The notes under the pieces were generated by a model. It was not told the DNA's origin, did not search any database, and worked only from the letters and a program-made list of their open reading frames with translations. Of a DNA stretch of 8,632 nucleotides, positions 5,730 through 8,632 are shown piece by piece. Position numbers and translations under genes: made by a program. How positions within the stretch are numbered: position 1 is the first letter of the stretch; every line of letters starts with the position of its first letter. Source of the stretch: Cytophagales bacterium. GTDB taxonomy: Bacteria; Bacteroidota; Bacteroidia; Cytophagales; Amoebophilaceae. The stretch lies in the NCBI GenBank assembly GCA_022360235.1, contig JAKSDE010000065.1, positions 1-8,632 of the forward strand. Reading direction: 5' to 3'.

Positions 5730-8237
5730 ATGATGCATACTACGATAGGTAACGTGGGCCATTTCTTGGTTATTTCCTCTTTTGTAGCCTCTTTATTAGC
5801 CACCTACGCCTATTATAGAGCTACGGGCGTACCGTCCATCAAAAAGAGAGGCTGGTTGCAGTACGCTCGCGTTAGCTTTTACTTCCATGGCATTACCGTC
5901 ATAGGAATCATTGCTACCCTCTTTTATATCATTTACAATCATTACTTCGAGTATCATTACGCTTGGAGTCACGCCTCTAGGCACTTGCCTATCTATTACA
6001 TGATCTCTTGTTTTTGGGAAGGGCAAGAGGGGAGTTTCTTATTGTGGATTTTCTGGCATGTGCTTGTAGGCATTATCCTTATTCGAGCGCATCAAGCATG
6101 GGAAGCTCCTGTGATGGCAGTATTTATGCTTGTGCAATCTTTTCTTTCTTCTATGATTTTGGGAGTAATCATTGCGCATGTAAAAATCGGAAGCTCTCCC
6201 TTTCTGCTATTGCGAGAGGCGATGAACGATCCTATCTTTCAGGCTGATCCGAATTTTGTTCCACAAGACGGTGCAGGACTCAATCCCCTTTTGCAAAACT
6301 ATTGGATGGTTATTCATCCACCTACTCTCTTTTTAGGATTCGCGCTCATCTCAGTACCCTTCTCCTTTTGTGTAGCTGGCCTTTGGCAGCAACGGTACAA
6401 AGCGTGGATCAAGCCTGCCTTACCCTGGGCTTTATTAGCAGCGATGATGTTAGGCTTGGGTATCATCATGGGAGCTTACTGGGCTTATGAGACCTTGAGC
6501 TTTGGTGGCTACTGGAGTTGGGACCCAGTAGAGAATGCCGTGTATGTGCCTTGGCTTGTACTCGTGGCTTCTATACATACCATGATGGCGGTTAGAAGAA
6601 GTAATACTGGGCTCAAAACAACGGTCATCCTAGTAATCGGTACTTTCTTACTTACTTTGTATGCTACTTTCTTAACACGGAGTGGTGTTTTAGGCAATAC
6701 TTCTGTCCATTCTTTTACCGACCTGGGGCTTTCCGGCCAATTATTAATTTATTTACTGACTTTTGCAGGAATGGCTGTATGCTTGGTAAGCAAAGCATGG
6801 AAGCACCTACCTACAAGTAAAAAAGAACTAACCGCCTATGCTCCTGAATTTTGGATACTGATAGGTGCTACTACATTGTGTATGATGGGCCTTCAGGTAT
6901 TAGTTCCCACCTCCATTGCTGTGTACAATGCCTTACTGAAGTTGTTGGGTATCTCTTCTAACCTGGCCCCCCCTGTAGATCAAGAAGCTTTTTATACAAA
7001 ATATCAGCTATGGTTTGCTGTAGCCGTGGCTATATTCTCTGGAACAGGGCAGTTTTTTTGGTGGCAAAGAATAGATAGAAGCAAGTTAGAAAAATCACTG
7101 ACAGGCCCTCTCCTTATTACCATGCTACTGGCTGTAGTGATTATTATCACGATGCAAGTCAACAAGCCTACTTACATTGTCTTATTAATTGCTGGCGTGT
7201 ATGCCTTTGTTGCTAATAGTAAGATTTTAATTCACTTGGCCAAAAGTAATTATAAGCTCTCAGGGGGAGCTATCGCCCATATGGGTGTGGCTATTATGCT
7301 TATGGGTATTCTCTTTTCAGCAGGTTATTCTAAAGTGCTCTCTAGGAATATGACAGGCTTATTGTATGCTAAAGAATTTCCTGATGAGGTGAATAATGAA
7401 AACGTTTTACTGTGGTTGAACGAGCCCTTGCAAATGGACAATCATGAATTGCGTTATGTAGGTCAATGCATTGAAGCCAAGGCCTTCCCTAGCTACATTC
7501 CTAAAAAGCTGCTTCAACCCACAGGAGATCCGTATAAAGTCATTGCAAGAGAGGCAATAAGCTATCATGATAAAGTTTATTTTACAAAAGGAGATACCCT
7601 AACGATTCATCCAGAGAACGCGTATTATAAAATCATTTATACAGAGAAAAAAGGGAAACAATTCGCACTTTATCCACGGGTACAGGCCAATCCTGCGATG
7701 GGCCTGATTGCTTCGCCGACTATTCATATTCAATGGAACAGAGACCTATATGCCTATGCTTCTGATATTCATCCCAAGCCAGCCCAGGAAAGAACGTGGA
7801 GTGAGCTAGAAACCTTTGAAGTAAAGCTAGGTGAAACTTTTTTTGTAAATGATTATGTAGCTGTACTAGAAAGTGTAGAAAAGATAGATGTAGTGGAGGA
7901 AGTAGGTTTAGCTCCCCATGACATCGCTGTCAGAGCAAATATTAAAATAGCCGGCAAACGAGGTAGTTATTGGGCACAGCCCATTTATTTAATCAAAGAT
8001 AAGATGCTAGGAAGAATACCATTCTTTGTAGAAGACTTAGGGGTAAAACTTTCCTTTTTACACATCTATCCTGAAAAAGACACTTTTGCCCTTGGTGTTA
8101 ATACCACCCAGAAAGATTACATTATTTTAAAGGTCATGGAAAAGCCTTGGATTAGTCTTTTTTGGAGTGGGTCGATGATGCTAGTGATTGGTTTTGGGAT
8201 AGCTGTTTATAGGCGTTACAGCGAGCTCCAAAAGTAA
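5730..8237 (+). CDS. ccmF: Cytochrome c haem lyase subunit CcmF
   Basis: CcmF is the integral-membrane core of the system I haem lyase, which attaches haem delivered by CcmE to CXXCH motifs of apocytochromes c outside the cytoplasmic membrane. All four histidines known from the E. coli protein can be placed: periplasmic H196 (HPPTLFLGF) and H327 (RSGVLGNTSVHSF), and membrane H283 (ASIHTMM) and H517 (AIAHMGVA). The haem-handling WWD-type motif is GGYWSWDPVENA (259-270), with Tyr in place of one of the usual Trp residues. The N-terminal two thirds consist of many membrane helices. Residues about 535-800 form a soluble periplasmic domain, followed by one last helix (about 805-828). At 835 residues it is longer than the roughly 650 of enterobacteria, as is usual in Bacteroidota. 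The frame is open back to a TTG at 5703, but that would add a basic MAGKRRKNS stretch. ATG 5730 gives the family's MMHTTIGNVGHF start, with AGAAGG 9 bases upstream. No other ccm genes are in the window. Confidence 0.95.
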   Translation: MMHTTIGNVGHFLVISSFVASLLATYAYYRATGVPSIKKRGWLQYARVSFYFHGITVIGIIATLFYIIYNHYFEYHYAWSHASRHLPIYYMISCFWEGQEGSFLLWIFWHVLVGIILIRAHQAWEAPVMAVFMLVQSFLSSMILGVIIAHVKIGSSPFLLLREAMNDPIFQADPNFVPQDGAGLNPLLQNYWMVIHPPTLFLGFALISVPFSFCVAGLWQQRYKAWIKPALPWALLAAMMLGLGIIMGAYWAYETLSFGGYWSWDPVENAVYVPWLVLVASIHTMMAVRRSNTGLKTTVILVIGTFLLTLYATFLTRSGVLGNTSVHSFTDLGLSGQLLIYLLTFAGMAVCLVSKAWKHLPTSKKELTAYAPEFWILIGATTLCMMGLQVLVPTSIAVYNALLKLLGISSNLAPPVDQEAFYTKYQLWFAVAVAIFSGTGQFFWWQRIDRSKLEKSLTGPLLITMLLAVVIIITMQVNKPTYIVLLIAGVYAFVANSKILIHLAKSNYKLSGGAIAHMGVAIMLMGILFSAGYSKVLSRNMTGLLYAKEFPDEVNNENVLLWLNEPLQMDNHELRYVGQCIEAKAFPSYIPKKLLQPTGDPYKVIAREAISYHDKVYFTKGDTLTIHPENAYYKIIYTEKKGKQFALYPRVQANPAMGLIASPTIHIQWNRDLYAYASDIHPKPAQERTWSELETFEVKLGETFFVNDYVAVLESVEKIDVVEEVGLAPHDIAVRANIKIAGKRGSYWAQPIYLIKDKMLGRIPFFVEDLGVKLSFLHIYPEKDTFALGVNTTQKDYIILKVMEKPWISLFWSGSMMLVIGFGIAVYRRYSELQK

Positions 8238-8338
8238 GGTGATACTCCTAAACTTGATACAACTCCCAAGCCTAAAGACCGTGTGCTTTATAGTGCTCTA
8301 CTTTCATGGGCCGATCCTTCTTACGCTGATAGCAGTAG

Positions 8339-8545
8339 CTTGAAAACTTACATTCCGCTCAAAGCTTTCAAGAATTTTTCCGAAGCTTCGAGCACTTAAC
8401 AGCTTGTAAATTCTACACGGATGGTTATGATGTATATAACAAAGTAATACGTGAGGATCAACATGTTAGTGGTAAAGCGCATACGTGGCTTATCGAGAGC
8501 AATCACTCTACTATCAACGCCAGCTCGATGAAAATACTTGCTTAG
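8339..8545 (+). pseudogene. IS1-family transposase remnant
   Basis: One frame reads FQEFFRSFEHLTACKFYTDG and then YDVYNKVIREDQHVSGKAHT, followed by WLIESNHSTIN. This is the usual IS1 transposase C-terminal pattern, in which a YTD motif carries a catalytic Asp and the IE(S/R)N motif carries the catalytic Glu. The frame is closed by TAG codons at 8330-8332 and 8336-8338 on the left and by TAG 8543-8545 on the right, soon after the IESN motif, where family members continue with an Arg-rich tail. The DNA-binding N-terminal part and the first catalytic Asp are not identifiable in 8238-8338. I found no terminal inverted repeats. This is an inactive fragment that begins soon after the ccmF stop. The IS1 assignment is fairly confident; its left boundary is uncertain. 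Confidence 0.75.
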
Positions 8546-8560
8546 CTTGAGAGAACGTGT

Positions 8561-8585
8561 ATTTTTTGTCTTTTAGGCAAAAAAT
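8561..8585. terminator. AT-rich hairpin, possible bidirectional terminator
   Basis: ATTTTTTGTC (8561-8570) pairs with GGCAAAAAAT (8576-8585) in a 10-bp stem with one G-T wobble and a five-base loop TTTTA. The stem is weak in GC, but the A and T runs at its base on either strand could act as U-tracts, so it may end transcripts from both sides. It lies just beyond the IS1 remnant and could instead be the element's end. The last 47 bases of the window show nothing else. Confidence 0.4.
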
Positions 8586-8632
8586 CGGGAATTTAATGAA
8601 AATAAAATAGTATTTTTTGAATAAATCTTGCA

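Noticed and set aside
6008..6697. Further frames on both strands inside ccmF
   Set aside because: All overlap the conserved ccmF frame, and their composition is what off-frame reading of a membrane protein gives.
1..8632. CRISPR array, toxin-antitoxin pair, prophage, retron or defence island
   Set aside because: No regularly spaced repeats and no small paired genes or marker families were seen. The reverse transcriptase has group II intron motifs rather than retron ones.

Overview
The window looks like a piece of a Bacteroidota genome, most likely a reduced, element-rich, host-associated lineage of the Amoebophilus/Cardinium type. Three things suggest this. A DUF4301 protein is present, a family I know mainly from Bacteroidota. 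Exact TAnnTTTG elements, the Bacteroidota -7 promoter consensus, lie ahead of the tRNA gene, the outer-membrane gene and ccmF. The single-domain mannose-1-phosphate guanylyltransferase and long CcmF also fit. Coding density is low, the spacers are AT-rich, and both ends carry decayed mobile elements. The genus-level placement is inference.

Layout, left to right. (1) 1-501: the 3' part of a group II intron reverse transcriptase that enters from the left edge. It is cut off after RT motif 7 and ends in an unrelated, GC-richer tail. (2) 698-3347: a two-gene unit on the + strand with a 28-bp gap. manC makes GDP-mannose from mannose-1-phosphate and GTP, and is followed by a DUF4301 protein whose motifs resemble UDP-sugar pyrophosphorylases. 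(3) 3348-4209: a long spacer holding one tRNA-Lys(TTT) gene with a good promoter. The tRNA's 5' leader and 3' trailer are complementary. (4) 4210-5370: an exported, probably beta-barrel outer-membrane protein of unknown function. (5) 5371-5729: a purine-rich spacer with a promoter and a tiny leader ORF, leading to (6) 5730-8237, ccmF, the haem lyase core subunit of system I cytochrome c maturation, with all four conserved histidines. (7) 8238-8632: debris of an IS1-family transposase, followed by an AT-rich hairpin.

The genes fall into separate jobs: nucleotide-sugar supply for surface glycans (manC, perhaps DUF4301), an envelope protein, translation (tRNA-Lys), and cytochrome c assembly. I see no defence system, CRISPR array or novel multi-gene system. 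The best leads are the pyrophosphorylase-like motifs in the DUF4301 protein and the paired tRNA leader and trailer.
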